From the NCBI GenBank assembly GCA_964551315.1, contig CAZKCM010000002.1, positions 73,736 to 137,735 of the forward strand: a stretch of 64,000 bases of DNA. Direction: 5' to 3'. The DNA comes from Virgifigura sp964551315 (GTDB lineage Bacteria > Pseudomonadota > Alphaproteobacteria > Dongiales > Dongiaceae). The notes under the pieces are model-generated. The model saw only the letters and a list, made by a program, of their open reading frames with translations, did not search any database and had not been told where the DNA came from. A program made the position numbers and the translations under genes. Shown in pieces: positions 22,352-30,424 of the stretch (within the stretch, counting starts at the first letter, position 1; each line of letters begins with the position of its first letter).

Positions 22352-23143
22352 TCACCGTTCCAGCAGCTCGATCTGCTCCGGATGCGTGACTTCGATTTCC
22401 GGCCCGTTGAAGGACTTGAGCCAGCCGCGGACACGCAGGCGCGCGCCTTCGAGCGATTCGATGTCGATGCCCGCGGCCTCGAACCGGCGGCGGCTTTCCG
22501 GGTCGATGAAAACGGTGAAATCGCTTTGCCAGTCCTCGCCGAAATTCAGGTAGCCGCGGCCGCGCACGATCGCCGCCTCCAGGACACGCCCTTCTACGAG
22601 TTGGAAGCTGTCGATGGCGCCGCCCGTCTCCTCCGGCGTCAGGATCCGGTAGAACGGATGGGCCCAGATACCGCGGCCGGCACCGCGGGCCTCGCGTTCG
22701 CGCGCCAGCATCTCCTCCACCAGCGCGCGGTTGTCCGGGAAGCTGTAGACCCGGGCCATGCCCCGGCGCAGCATTTCGCCCTGAATCCAGGTCCCGTCGG
22801 CGCTGTCGTAAAGATGGGCAAGCGCGCGGCCGTGCCGGTCCATGCGCCGGCCGCCGTAGCGGAGCTCCACCGTCCGGCCGAGAGCGATCTCCTCGAGCGT
22901 CCGCTTGGCGTCCTCGGCAAGGGGCCAGGTTTCGAATCCCGGTCGGCCGAGCGGAAGCTTCGGCGCTTGAATCCCGACCAGCCGCACCTCCCGTCCGTCC
23001 TCCAGGACCACCGTGTCGCCGTCGATAACCTCGACGATCTCGGCGGTGCCTCCGGGTTCGAGCGGCCCTGCGAGTATGTCCGCCGCCGGGGCACCGGCAA
23101 AAAACAGCCAGACGACGACAAAGGGGAGCACGCACCGACGCAT
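22352..23143 (-). CDS. Secreted SNase-fold (thermonuclease-like) protein with altered active site
   Basis: A 263-residue exported protein: signal peptide MRRCVLPFVVVWLFFAGAPA, then a staphylococcal-nuclease OB fold with VIDGDTVVL, VRLVGIQAPK and MDRHGRALAHLY. In staphylococcal nuclease the loop after RL carries a metal-binding Asp and the general-base Glu (DTPE); here it reads QAPK, so both acidic residues are replaced, while both arginine positions look kept. Hydrolysis by the standard mechanism is therefore doubtful. A C-terminal domain of about 110 residues follows (HPFYRILTPEETGG onward), of unknown role. ATG 23143 is chosen because it begins the signal peptide. Confidence 0.75.
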   Translation of the reverse strand: MRRCVLPFVVVWLFFAGAPAADILAGPLEPGGTAEIVEVIDGDTVVLEDGREVRLVGIQAPKLPLGRPGFETWPLAEDAKRTLEEIALGRTVELRYGGRRMDRHGRALAHLYDSADGTWIQGEMLRRGMARVYSFPDNRALVEEMLAREREARGAGRGIWAHPFYRILTPEETGGAIDSFQLVEGRVLEAAIVRGRGYLNFGEDWQSDFTVFIDPESRRRFEAAGIDIESLEGARLRVRGWLKSFNGPEIEVTHPEQIELLER

Positions 23144-23228
23144 CGCCCGTAGTATATAGAACGGGACCGGCGCGGAACACGGGTCCGCACGGGCGTGGAA
23201 GCGAGACGACCAGAACCGAGAGGCGGTC

Positions 23229-24179
23229 ATGGCGCGCAGCCAGCTCTATCCCGAAATCGAACCCTATGAATCAGGCATGCTCGCCGTCGGCGGCCCGCAC
23301 CAGATCTATTGGGAGCAGTCGGGCAACCCGCGGGGACGGCCGGTGGTGTTCCTCCATGGCGGCCCCGGGGCGGGCGCCGGGCCGGTCCACCGCCGTTTCT
23401 TCGACCCGGCCCATTACCGCATCGTCGTCTTCGACCAGCGCGGGGCGGGCCGCTCCAAGCCGCTGGGGGAGCTCACCGACAACACCACGCCGCACCTGAT
23501 CGAGGACATCGAGCGGCTGCGCCGGCTTCTCGGGATCGAGCGATGGCTGGTGTTCGGCGGCTCCTGGGGGTCAACGCTTGCCATCGCCTATGCCGAGGCG
23601 CATCCCGACCGGGTCGAGGGCCTCATCCTGCGCGGCATCTTCCTGTGCCGGCGCAGCGAGATCGACTGGTTCCTCTACGGCATGCGTGTCCTGGCGCCGG
23701 AGGCGTGGCGCGCCTTCGCCGGCTTTCTGCCGGAGGGGGAACGCGACGACCTGCTGCGCAACTACCACCGCCGGCTCGTCGATCCGGACCCGGCGGTGCA
23801 CATGCCCGCCGCTCGTGCCTGGAGCATCTATGAGGGGACCTGCTGCACCCTGCTGCCGAGCCAGGAGACCGTCGCCGCCTTTGGCCAGGACGTGCTGGCC
23901 CTCGGCCTCGCGCGGCTGGAGGCGCATTACTTCATGAACGACATCTTCCTGCCGGAGAATTCGTTGCTCGCCAACATCGACCGGATCCGGAAGATCCCGG
24001 CGGTCATCGTCCAGGGCCGCTACGACCTTGTCTGCCCCATCGTCACCGCGGACGAACTCGCCCGCGCTTGGCCGGAGGCCGAGTACATCATCGTGCCGGA
24101 TGCCGGCCATTCCGCCATGGAGCCCGGCATTCGCGCGGCGCTCGTGCAGGCGATGGAGAAGTTCAAAGACCTGGATTGA
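23229..24179 (+). CDS. pip: Prolyl aminopeptidase
   Basis: Cytoplasmic serine peptidase (family S33) removing N-terminal proline. 316 residues, the usual length. Motifs: oxyanion HGGPG (43-47), FDQRGAGRS, nucleophile S112 in GGSWGS, the late Asp in QGRYDLVCP and His in DAGHSAMEPG. Start MARSQLYPEIEPYESG is typical. Divergent from the SNase-like gene (85 bp). Confidence 0.93.
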   Translation: MARSQLYPEIEPYESGMLAVGGPHQIYWEQSGNPRGRPVVFLHGGPGAGAGPVHRRFFDPAHYRIVVFDQRGAGRSKPLGELTDNTTPHLIEDIERLRRLLGIERWLVFGGSWGSTLAIAYAEAHPDRVEGLILRGIFLCRRSEIDWFLYGMRVLAPEAWRAFAGFLPEGERDDLLRNYHRRLVDPDPAVHMPAARAWSIYEGTCCTLLPSQETVAAFGQDVLALGLARLEAHYFMNDIFLPENSLLANIDRIRKIPAVIVQGRYDLVCPIVTADELARAWPEAEYIIVPDAGHSAMEPGIRAALVQAMEKFKDLD

Positions 24180-24270
24180 GCCGCCGGGTGCCGTTCGCGC
24201 GACCATTCGCCACCCTCTCTCCGTCATCCTCTCGGAAGCGACCGAACGGGGGCGATCGGCGGCAGCGCGT

Positions 24271-24307
24271 TTGACATCGTTCTTCATTTCGATAATATTA
24301 GAAATAT
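24271..24307 (+). promoter_or_regulatory. arsR promoter with overlapping ArsR-type operator
   Basis: TTGACA (24271-24276) is followed 17 bp later by AATATT (24294-24299; TAATAT with 16 bp is an alternative). An inverted repeat ATTTC-N10-GAAAT covers the -10 and the first base before the ATG. The -10 lies only 6-7 bases before the arsR ATG, so transcription should begin at or next to the start codon. This fits autorepression by ArsR and a leaderless mRNA. Confidence 0.6.
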
Positions 24308-24743
24308 GGAAACAAGAGAGGCCCTCGCCGCGCTCGCGGCGCTGTCGCAGGAAACCCGGCTGGCGGTGTTCCGCCTGCTCGTCCAGGAGGGGCCGAACGG
24401 GCTGCCTGCTGGCGCGATCGCCGAGGCGCTCGGCGTCGCGCCCTCGACGATGTCGTCCCACTTGGCCCAGCTGGAGCGCGCCGGCCTGCTGCGGTCCTGG
24501 CGCGTCCAGCGCCAGATCTTCTACGCCGCGGATTACGAGGGCGCGCGACGGCTCCTCGCCTTCCTGATGGAGGATTGCTGCCAGGGCCGGCCGGAGATCT
24601 GCGGCACCGCGCTCGCCCCGGGCGCATGCGGCGGCGAGGCCGTGCCCGACGCCAGACCCCATTCGAAACGCCGACCTGAACCGCGACCCCGGGAACATGG
24701 AGGACGGAGCCATGAAGCGCCTGCACGTGCACATCGCCGTTGA
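24306..24743 (+). CDS. arsR: ArsR-family metalloregulator
   Basis: A winged-helix ArsR/SmtB repressor, 145 residues with a longer than usual polar tail. The recognition region reads GVAPSTMSSHLAQLERAGLL. The arsenic site appears to be the C-terminal type, with vicinal cysteines C91-C92 and C99 (EDCCQGRPEIC), resembling the Acidithiobacillus ArsR arrangement rather than the alpha-3 CxC type. N-terminus METREALAALAALSQETRL is the conserved start, so the ATG at 24306 is secure although there is no ribosome-binding site and almost no leader. Its last 32 bases overlap arsI. Confidence 0.92.
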   Translation: METREALAALAALSQETRLAVFRLLVQEGPNGLPAGAIAEALGVAPSTMSSHLAQLERAGLLRSWRVQRQIFYAADYEGARRLLAFLMEDCCQGRPEICGTALAPGACGGEAVPDARPHSKRRPEPRPREHGGRSHEAPARAHRR

Positions 24744-25155
24744 AGACCTGGCCCAATCGGTCCGGTTCTATTCCACCCTGTTCGGCGCCGAACCCACCGT
24801 TCACGAGGCCGATTACGCGAAATGGATGCTGGAGGATCCGCGCGTCAACTTCGCGGTCTCGGCGCGCGGCCGCAGGCCCGGGCTCGACCATCTCGGCATC
24901 CAGGTGGACAGCGACGAAGAACTCGCCGAGGTGGCCGGCCGCCTCGCCGCGGCGCAGCGCCCGGTGGTGAAGCAGGAGGGGGTCACCTGCTGCTACGCCC
25001 GCGGCAACAAGGCCTGGGTCGCGGACCCGCAGGGCACGCCGTGGGAGACCTTCCACACGATCGGTGACAGCACAATCTACGGCGAGGACACGCTCGACGC
25101 CGATGCCCTGATGCCGGAGCGGCCGGCTGCGTCCTGCTGCGCGCGGTGCGAATGA
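24712..25155 (+). CDS. arsI: ArsI-type glyoxalase-fold C-As lyase
   Basis: ArsI is a cytosolic Fe(II)-dependent dioxygenase that cleaves the carbon-arsenic bond of trivalent organoarsenicals. The 147-residue protein has the vicinal-fold metal triad candidates H5 or H7, H60 (LDHLGIQ) and E112 (GTPWETFH), and the substrate thiol pair C93-C94 (VTCCYARG), closely matching known ArsI (His5, His62, Glu115, Cys96-97). A further CCARC cluster ends the protein. CadI-type proteins look similar, but the CC pair with these spacings supports ArsI. Ribosome site GGAGG 10 bases upstream. Overlaps arsR by 32 bp. Confidence 0.88.
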   Translation: MKRLHVHIAVEDLAQSVRFYSTLFGAEPTVHEADYAKWMLEDPRVNFAVSARGRRPGLDHLGIQVDSDEELAEVAGRLAAAQRPVVKQEGVTCCYARGNKAWVADPQGTPWETFHTIGDSTIYGEDTLDADALMPERPAASCCARCE

Positions 25156-25202
25156 CGATCCCGTCCGATGGATTCGCATTCCCCTGACGCCGGAGGCCGG
25201 CG

Positions 25203-25383
25203 ACGACCGACAAGGTCTACAACGTCCTGTTCCTCTGCGCCGGCAGCCATCCGGCGGGTCAGGTGCATCCTTACAGCTCGACCTGCTCCGGCGGCTGAAC
25301 TTCCCGACCGACGGGCTCCGCTCGAAGAGCCGGGAGGAGTTTGCCAGGCTGGATGCGCCACCCCTCGCCAACCGCACGCGCGA
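25203..25383 (+). pseudogene. Broken low-molecular-weight-phosphatase-type arsenate reductase (arsC remnant)
   Basis: Translation gives TDKVYNVLFLC and then jumps to AGSHPAGQVHPY, the parts that normally flank the P-loop and first helices of ArsC. About 25 residues, including the CTGNSARS phosphate loop, are missing. Straight after HPY a frameshift is needed to recover LDLLRRLNFPTDGLRSKSRE, and conserved sequence ends near LDAP. The expected ATG is ACG (25203). No functional arsenate reductase can be made. It follows arsI by 47 bp, as the third gene of an ars operon would. Confidence 0.8.
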
Positions 25384-25411
25384 CCGGTTCCCGGGCAGAT
25401 GGGCGGCCTCG

Positions 25412-25861
25412 CTACGGTCCTTTCTTCGGAATGACCGTGATTCCGCCGCTCACCTCCAGCACCGCGAACTTGATCTGGTCGAGGCGTTCGAGGCCCTGCA
25501 GGCGGCGGGCGGCTTCCAGGACATCCTCTTCGCTGACGCGCGATTTCCGCAGGCGGTCGCTGAGGGGGCGTCCGTTCTCCACCAGAATCATCGGCACGCC
25601 ATCGATCAGCTTCTCGACCGAAGGCGAACGCCGCTTCACCAGCGACAGCGCGATGTCGATGGTGATCAGGGTCACGATGACCAGGACGGCGTTGGTCAGC
25701 GAGAAGTCTTCGCCAAGCAGCGCCTGCTGCGTCGCCTCTCCGATGATGAGCAGCAGCACGAAGTCGAAGGTCGTGAGCTGAGACAGGGACCGGCGGCCGG
25801 AGATCCGGAAGAGCAGCAGGAGAACGATGTAGACGGCGGTTGCTCGAAGCACAGCGTCCAT
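25412..25861 (-). CDS. DUF421/YetF-domain membrane protein
   Basis: A 149-residue inner-membrane protein of the DUF421 family: N-terminal hydrophobic helices with YIVLLLLFRISGRRSLSQLT, then LIIGEATQQALLGEDFSL, and a cytoplasmic domain with IDGVPMILVENGRPL and the LRKSRVSEEDVLEAAR stretch. Biological role of the family is unsettled. The preceding minus-strand partial gene ends 16 bp upstream, so the two are probably cotranscribed. Confidence 0.88.
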   Translation of the reverse strand: MDAVLRATAVYIVLLLLFRISGRRSLSQLTTFDFVLLLIIGEATQQALLGEDFSLTNAVLVIVTLITIDIALSLVKRRSPSVEKLIDGVPMILVENGRPLSDRLRKSRVSEEDVLEAARRLQGLERLDQIKFAVLEVSGGITVIPKKGP

Positions 25862-25877
25862 GGGCCCTCCTCTCGGG

Positions 25878-26080
25878 TCAGGGATACACGAACGGCGTCA
25901 GCAGGGCCGGCTCGTGGCCGACCAGGCCGATCTCCCCGCGTATGGGTCCGAACGTCCCCGGCTTTACCGTGAAGGAAATCGTTCCGGACCGGCCGGGCGG
26001 TTGAATGCGGAAGGTGAACACCAAGGCATCCGCCGTCGTCGCGGTTCGATCCGGTTGCGGCTCGATTCGCTCGATCGAGA
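25878..26080 (-). CDS. C-terminal fragment of an unidentified protein (cut by assembly gap)
   Basis: The minus strand between the gap and the DUF421 gene is open and codes for about 67 residues ending in HEPALLTPFVYP and a TGA. The sequence has a beta-rich pattern (TADALVFTFRIQP, GTISFTVKPGTFGP) and normal codon use, unlike the other two frames. The 5' part is lost in the N run. I do not recognise the family; position suggests an operon with the DUF421 gene. Confidence 0.6.
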
Positions 26081-26180
26081 NNNNNNNNNNNNNNNNNNNN
26101 NNNNNNNNNNNNNNNNNNNNNNNNNNNNNNNNNNNNNNNNNNNNNNNNNNNNNNNNNNNNNNNNNNNNNNNNNNNNNNNN
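26081..26180. other. Assembly gap (100 N)
   Basis: Exactly 100 undetermined bases; true size unknown. It truncates the minus-strand gene ending at 25878, and joins it only by scaffolding to the tRNA-Arg side. Confidence 0.98.
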
Positions 26181-26239
26181 AGGAAATGCGCCGCACCCCC
26201 TTTAGCGGACCGGTCCCGGCTGCTATAAGCTGGTGTCAC

Positions 26240-26316
<77 letters not shown>

Positions 26317-26457
26317 GCCTTCCTGGATGTCCATTCCGGTCCATTTGCGCCGACGCGCACAAGGCCGGGCGCGGCTTTGTCCGCCTTGGCGAAGTACGCG
26401 GCGTAGCCTTCGATGCCCAAGCCCGGCCGGGCGCGGGACGGCCGTGTGTTAAGCAAG

Positions 26458-26471
26458 CGGTAAGCTTACCG
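26458..26471. promoter_or_regulatory. Perfect 14 bp palindrome upstream of the PAS-GGDEF-EAL gene
   Basis: CGGTAAGCTTACCG is a perfect palindrome in the 226 bp between tRNA-Arg and the next gene, in an otherwise GC-rich spacer. It could be an operator for the signalling gene downstream; no cognate regulator is identifiable. Confidence 0.3.
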
Positions 26472-26542
26472 ATTCATGATGGATGCCGGCGGGAGCGGCT
26501 TGGCCGCGCTCGGCGGAGATGTCCGGGTGAGTCTCCGGGAGG

Positions 26543-28234
26543 TTGTGGGGGGCATTCGGCTTGGCGGCATCGCTTTCGCAAAGAGCGGACACACTCCGAA
26601 GCGAGCGGGACCGGTTCGTCGCCTTTGCCTTCGCCGCGGCGGACCTGTTACTGGAAATCGACGCCCGAGGCATCGTCCGCTTCGCGTCGGGTGCCGCGCG
26701 CCAGCTCACCGGCCGCGAGGCGCCGTCGCTCGTCGGTCAACCGATCCTGGATCTGGTGGTGCCGGATGACCGCCGTTTCCTGGCCGCGATTCTCGACCAG
26801 GTCGAAAGCGGCACGCGTTTCCAGCCGGTCCCCGTGCGGCTGACTGCCTCCGCCAAGCCGGCCTGGCTCGCCGGCTGCCGGTTGCCCGACAGCGATGGCC
26901 TCACGCATCTGACCCTGACGATCGAGAAGCTTCCTTGGATGCAGGCACCGCTCGCCGAGGAACGCGACGGCGCCACCGGTCTGCTCGGGGTTCCCGATTT
27001 TCGCGAGCGGGCGGCCGCCTGGCTGCGGGCGAGCGCGGACAGCGGCGACGGCGCCGAGCTCACGCTGTTCGAACTCTCCGGGATCGACGAGCTTCAGGCC
27101 CGGCTCGGCGGCGAATCGGGCCCGGATCTCATGGCCAACATCGGGGCGATCCTGCGCGCGGCGTCCATACAGGGCGACGCGGCGGTGCGGCTCGGCACCG
27201 AACGGTTCGGCCTCCTGCACGAGCCGTCGATCGAGATCGCCGGCGTCGAGCGTCGCATCGCCGTCATTGCGCGCGAGGCCGATCCGCAGGGGCGCGGCAT
27301 CACGGTCCGGCGCCGCAGCCTGCAGCTGTCCATGGCCGATCTGACGGCCACCGACGGCGCCCGGGCCCTTGCCTATGTGTTGTCCCGATTCGCGACCGCA
27401 GGTGTCGATGCCCTCGCGGCCCCGACGCTCGCCGCAGGCATGAGCGAACTTCTCTCCGAGACCGCGTCGCGCATCGCCGAATTGCGACGGACGATCGCCG
27501 ACCGGTCCTTTCAGATCCGCCTTCAGCCGATCGTCGATCTGCGAACCCGCGCACTGCATCATTACGAGGCCCTCCTGCGGACCGGCAAGGGCGAATCGCC
27601 GATCGCGCTTCTCGGCTTCGCCGAGGATGTCGATCTCATCGGCGAAATAGACCTCGCCGTTTGCGAACGGGTCGCTCGCCTCCTGCTCGACTGGTCGCGC
27701 CGGGGGCAGCCTCCGCCGGTGGCGGTGAATCTCTCCGCGCGTTCTCTCGGCAGCGACGGTTTCGTGGAGGCGTTGCCCGCGATGCTCGACCGCTATGAGG
27801 GACTTCGCGACAAGCTGATGTTCGAGATCACCGAGACCAGCCGGATCGACGATCTCGACCGCGCCGAAGGCCTGTTGCAGCGGCTTCGCCGCAACGGGCA
27901 CCAGATCTGCCTCGACGATTTCGGGTCGGGCGCGGCGTCCTTCCCCTATCTGCAGGCGCTGACGGTGGATTTCGTCAAGATCGATGGCGCCTATGTTCAG
28001 CGGGTGCTCTCGGTCGATCGCGACCGCGCGATCATCAAGGCGATGGTGGGGCTGTGCCGGGATCTCGGCATCGGCACGGTGGCCGAGATGATCGAGACGG
28101 AGCAGCAGGCGCAGGCGCTGTGCGCGCTCGGAATCGATTACGGCCAGGGCTATCTGTTCGGCCGGCCGGGGGCGGGTCCGCCGAGCGCCCATGGCTCCCT
28201 GACCGGCGCCGCTCGCGCGGTTCGATATCGATAG
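26543..28234 (+). CDS. PAS - degenerate GGDEF - EAL protein (probable c-di-GMP phosphodiesterase)
   Basis: About 563 residues, no membrane span. A PAS domain (about 25-130: FVAFAFAAADLLLEIDARG) precedes a GGDEF-like domain whose signature reads RLGTERFGLL in place of RxGGDEF, so it should not make c-di-GMP. The EAL domain keeps E342 in YEALLR, the LDDFGSG loop, VKIDG, and the late VAEMIET glutamate, so hydrolysis of c-di-GMP to pGpG is likely. No ATG lies at the N-terminus: a stop at 26528 leaves TTG 26543 or 26561 as starts. A different frame from ATG 26476 is open through this region, so a missed frameshift or sequencing error is possible. Confidence 0.8.
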   Translation: MWGAFGLAASLSQRADTLRSERDRFVAFAFAAADLLLEIDARGIVRFASGAARQLTGREAPSLVGQPILDLVVPDDRRFLAAILDQVESGTRFQPVPVRLTASAKPAWLAGCRLPDSDGLTHLTLTIEKLPWMQAPLAEERDGATGLLGVPDFRERAAAWLRASADSGDGAELTLFELSGIDELQARLGGESGPDLMANIGAILRAASIQGDAAVRLGTERFGLLHEPSIEIAGVERRIAVIAREADPQGRGITVRRRSLQLSMADLTATDGARALAYVLSRFATAGVDALAAPTLAAGMSELLSETASRIAELRRTIADRSFQIRLQPIVDLRTRALHHYEALLRTGKGESPIALLGFAEDVDLIGEIDLAVCERVARLLLDWSRRGQPPPVAVNLSARSLGSDGFVEALPAMLDRYEGLRDKLMFEITETSRIDDLDRAEGLLQRLRRNGHQICLDDFGSGAASFPYLQALTVDFVKIDGAYVQRVLSVDRDRAIIKAMVGLCRDLGIGTVAEMIETEQQAQALCALGIDYGQGYLFGRPGAGPPSAHGSLTGAARAVRYR

Positions 28235-28444
28235 ACGGCTCGCACGTCTTAACTATACGGTAATGCTCCGCCTCGTAGGCTGCTCGAAGCGTCGCCCGTC
28301 GAGCTTCGGTCGCCGCGCGGGTCGGGAAAGGGTACGGCCGACCGTCTCCTCAGCCCATGGCATTGGGGCCGCAGGGGATGCAGGCCCGCGAATGCCCGCA
28401 GATGCGGCGGTGCGCACCATGCGGGGGCAAGGGGAAGCCGAAAA

Positions 28445-29440
28445 GTGCCAAAGATCAATGTCTTTCTGGGGACGGCCGGGCAGGTTCGCGAGCACCAGCG
28501 GGTCGGGCTGCTCGCGTTTTATCGGGCGCTGCGGAACGCGGGCGAAGACGTGTCCCTCGTGACCGAATCCGTCTACCGCCCCTGCGACATCGCCGTGGTC
28601 TATGGCTGCCCGAAGGTCGGCGGCCAGGCAAAGGTCGTGCGTTGCAATGTCTACGCCGCTCACGAAGGCTCGTTCGTCGTTCTGGAGACGCCGTTCCTGG
28701 GGCGGCGGGTCTACCACAACGACAAGGGCCTGCGGGCGTTCATCCGCCGCCTGCGCAACAAGCGGACCGCCGTCGATACGCGCACCCATTTCCGGGTTGG
28801 GTTGAACGGCGCCTTCCACAACACGGCCGATTTCGTCAACGCCGGCTCGCCGCCGGACCGGTGGGAGCTGCTGCGGCGCGAGTTCGGCCTCGCGCTGAAA
28901 CCGTACCGGCGGACGGGTTCTCACGTTCTGATCGTCGGGCAGGTTCCGAACGACGCCTCTCTCCAGGGCGCGGACATCGTCGCCTGGATGAACGCGACGG
29001 CGCGCGAGGTGAAGCGGCACACGGACCGGCCGATCGTGCTTCGCCCGCATCCCTGCACCAGGCCGGACGATCTCCGGCGGATGGCGCAGTCCTTCGAGGC
29101 GGACCGCCAGGTCCGTATCGACGTGCCGCCCACCGGTACCATCCAGGACGCGCTCGCCGATTGCTGGATCGCGGTGACTTATTCCTCGAGCTCCTCCGTC
29201 GATGCGCTGTTGGCCGGCGTGCCGGCGCTGACCATGTCGGCGGCGAACATCGCTTGGCCGGTGACGGATCACGACCTCGCGAAGCTGGAGAATCCGACGC
29301 TGCACCCGCGCGAGCAGTGGCTCTACGACCTCTGTTATGCCCAGTGGTCTCCGGCGGAGATCGAAAGCGGGATCGTGTGGGCGCGGCTGAAGGGCAGGGC
29401 GTATCAGCATCTGGAGCAGCACGGGGCCGAGGCCGCCTGA
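28445..29440 (+). CDS. Glycosyltransferase-like protein of unknown specificity (GT-B/capsule-type)
   Basis: A 331-residue soluble protein starting at GTG (MPKINVFLGTAGQ). Two stretches resemble the sugar-nucleotide half of capsule-type GT-B enzymes (KpsC/KpsS or polysialyltransferase-like): RPHPCTRPDDLRRM (about 199-212) and VTYSSSSSVDALLAGVPALTM (about 241-260), where the serine loop precedes a conserved Leu-Ala-Gly-Val-Pro. The N-terminal half (CDIAVVYGCPKVGG, HEGSFVVLETPFLGR) is unfamiliar. No other polysaccharide genes are near. Function is inferred only from these loops. Confidence 0.55.
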   Translation: MPKINVFLGTAGQVREHQRVGLLAFYRALRNAGEDVSLVTESVYRPCDIAVVYGCPKVGGQAKVVRCNVYAAHEGSFVVLETPFLGRRVYHNDKGLRAFIRRLRNKRTAVDTRTHFRVGLNGAFHNTADFVNAGSPPDRWELLRREFGLALKPYRRTGSHVLIVGQVPNDASLQGADIVAWMNATAREVKRHTDRPIVLRPHPCTRPDDLRRMAQSFEADRQVRIDVPPTGTIQDALADCWIAVTYSSSSSVDALLAGVPALTMSAANIAWPVTDHDLAKLENPTLHPREQWLYDLCYAQWSPAEIESGIVWARLKGRAYQHLEQHGAEAA

Positions 29441-29728
29441 AAGCCGGCGCGCTTCCATTCGTCGTCGAACGCCGCCCGGCCGCCCGAATCGGGTTGGCCG
29501 CGACCGAGCCGACCGTCCGCCTTCCCGACCGCGATCGAAAAGCCGTGCCGCATAGCTTCCGCGCGGTGCGGGCCACGGGCATCGCCGGTGCTTCTGCACC
29601 GAAGGGCGGCTCCCTCGCGAGACGGCGCCGGCCTCCGCAAGGAGCACCCGGTTTCAGATCGCTCGACAGAACGCCAATCACCTGCTCTGATCGGCTGACA
29701 GGAGCGTTCGAAGGCGAGGCTGGCGACC

Positions 29729-29995
29729 GTGTTCTGGCTTGGTCTGTTGCTCATCCTGGTCTGGGGCGGCTGGGGATACGCCCGCCGCCGATGGTGGCTG
29801 CGCGAGATCAACCGTTCCCTCGACCGACGTGACCCACTGCCTACCGTCACCGATGCCTTTGCGGCCGCGCCGACGCGTTATCATCCGCCGACGCGGCTCG
29901 CTCTACCGGATCGGCTGATCACGCTGGCGGCGATCGCCGCCGGCGTGATCGGATACTTCCTCGTGATCGGCAGCTGGTTCGGCTGGTTCGCGTAA
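29729..29995 (+). CDS. Small membrane protein, hypothetical
   Basis: An 88-residue frame from GTG with hydrophobic helices at both ends (FWLGLLLILVWGGWGY and LITLAAIAAGVIGYFLVIG) and a basic middle. No family recognised. It is preceded by 288 bp without a convincing gene. After its TAA the same frame remains open through a glycine-rich repeat tract to 30271, so readthrough or an older longer protein is conceivable. Confidence 0.4.
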   Translation: MFWLGLLLILVWGGWGYARRRWWLREINRSLDRRDPLPTVTDAFAAAPTRYHPPTRLALPDRLITLAAIAAGVIGYFLVIGSWFGWFA

Positions 29996-30260
29996 GACGG
30001 GCCGGGAGGCTCCGGCGGCGGCTCGACCGGGGGCGGCGGGTTTACCGGTGGCGCGTCCGGGCTCGGCGGATTCGTCGGCGGTTCGATGGGGCTCGGTGGA
30101 TTGATCGGCGGCTCCACCGGATCGGGCGGCCGGCCCGGCGGCCGAATCGGCGTCGGTGGCTCGTCCGGGCGGGGCGGCCGGTCCGGTAGCGGTGGCTTCT
30201 TCGGCGCGGGATTCGGCGGCTCGGTCGGGACGCGGGCCATATCGAGCATTCGATGCTGCA
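29996..30260. repeat. Low-complexity Gly-coding (plus) / Pro-coding (minus) repeat tract
   Basis: About 265 bp of degenerate GGC/GGT-rich repeats with a period near 6-12 bp. On the plus strand it encodes glycine-rich sequence (GGSTGSGGRPGG style) in frame with the preceding membrane protein but beyond its stop. On the minus strand a 126-codon frame from GTG 30261 encodes proline-rich sequence (EPPTNPPSPDAPPVNPPPP) with regularly spaced Asp/Glu. The synonymous position coincides in the two readings, so codon variation cannot decide the strand. No ribosome site is evident for either. Confidence 0.5.
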
Positions 30261-30424
30261 CGCTTTGCTAACGGTAGGGCACCGCCATCCGTTCCTCCGG
30301 CAACGACCGGGGCGTCGATCGGGCGCGAGGGATCCAAATCCGCCTATAACGGTTCGTATGGCGGTTGTTCACATCCCGATCCGCGCGGGCGTATCCTGGC
30401 GACGCCCGTGATCGCCTCTTGCCC

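Noticed and set aside
26476..26769. Separate small gene starting at ATG 26476
   Set aside because: Past 26560 its frame reads as shadow of the PAS domain; it is more likely a displaced N-terminus or chance.
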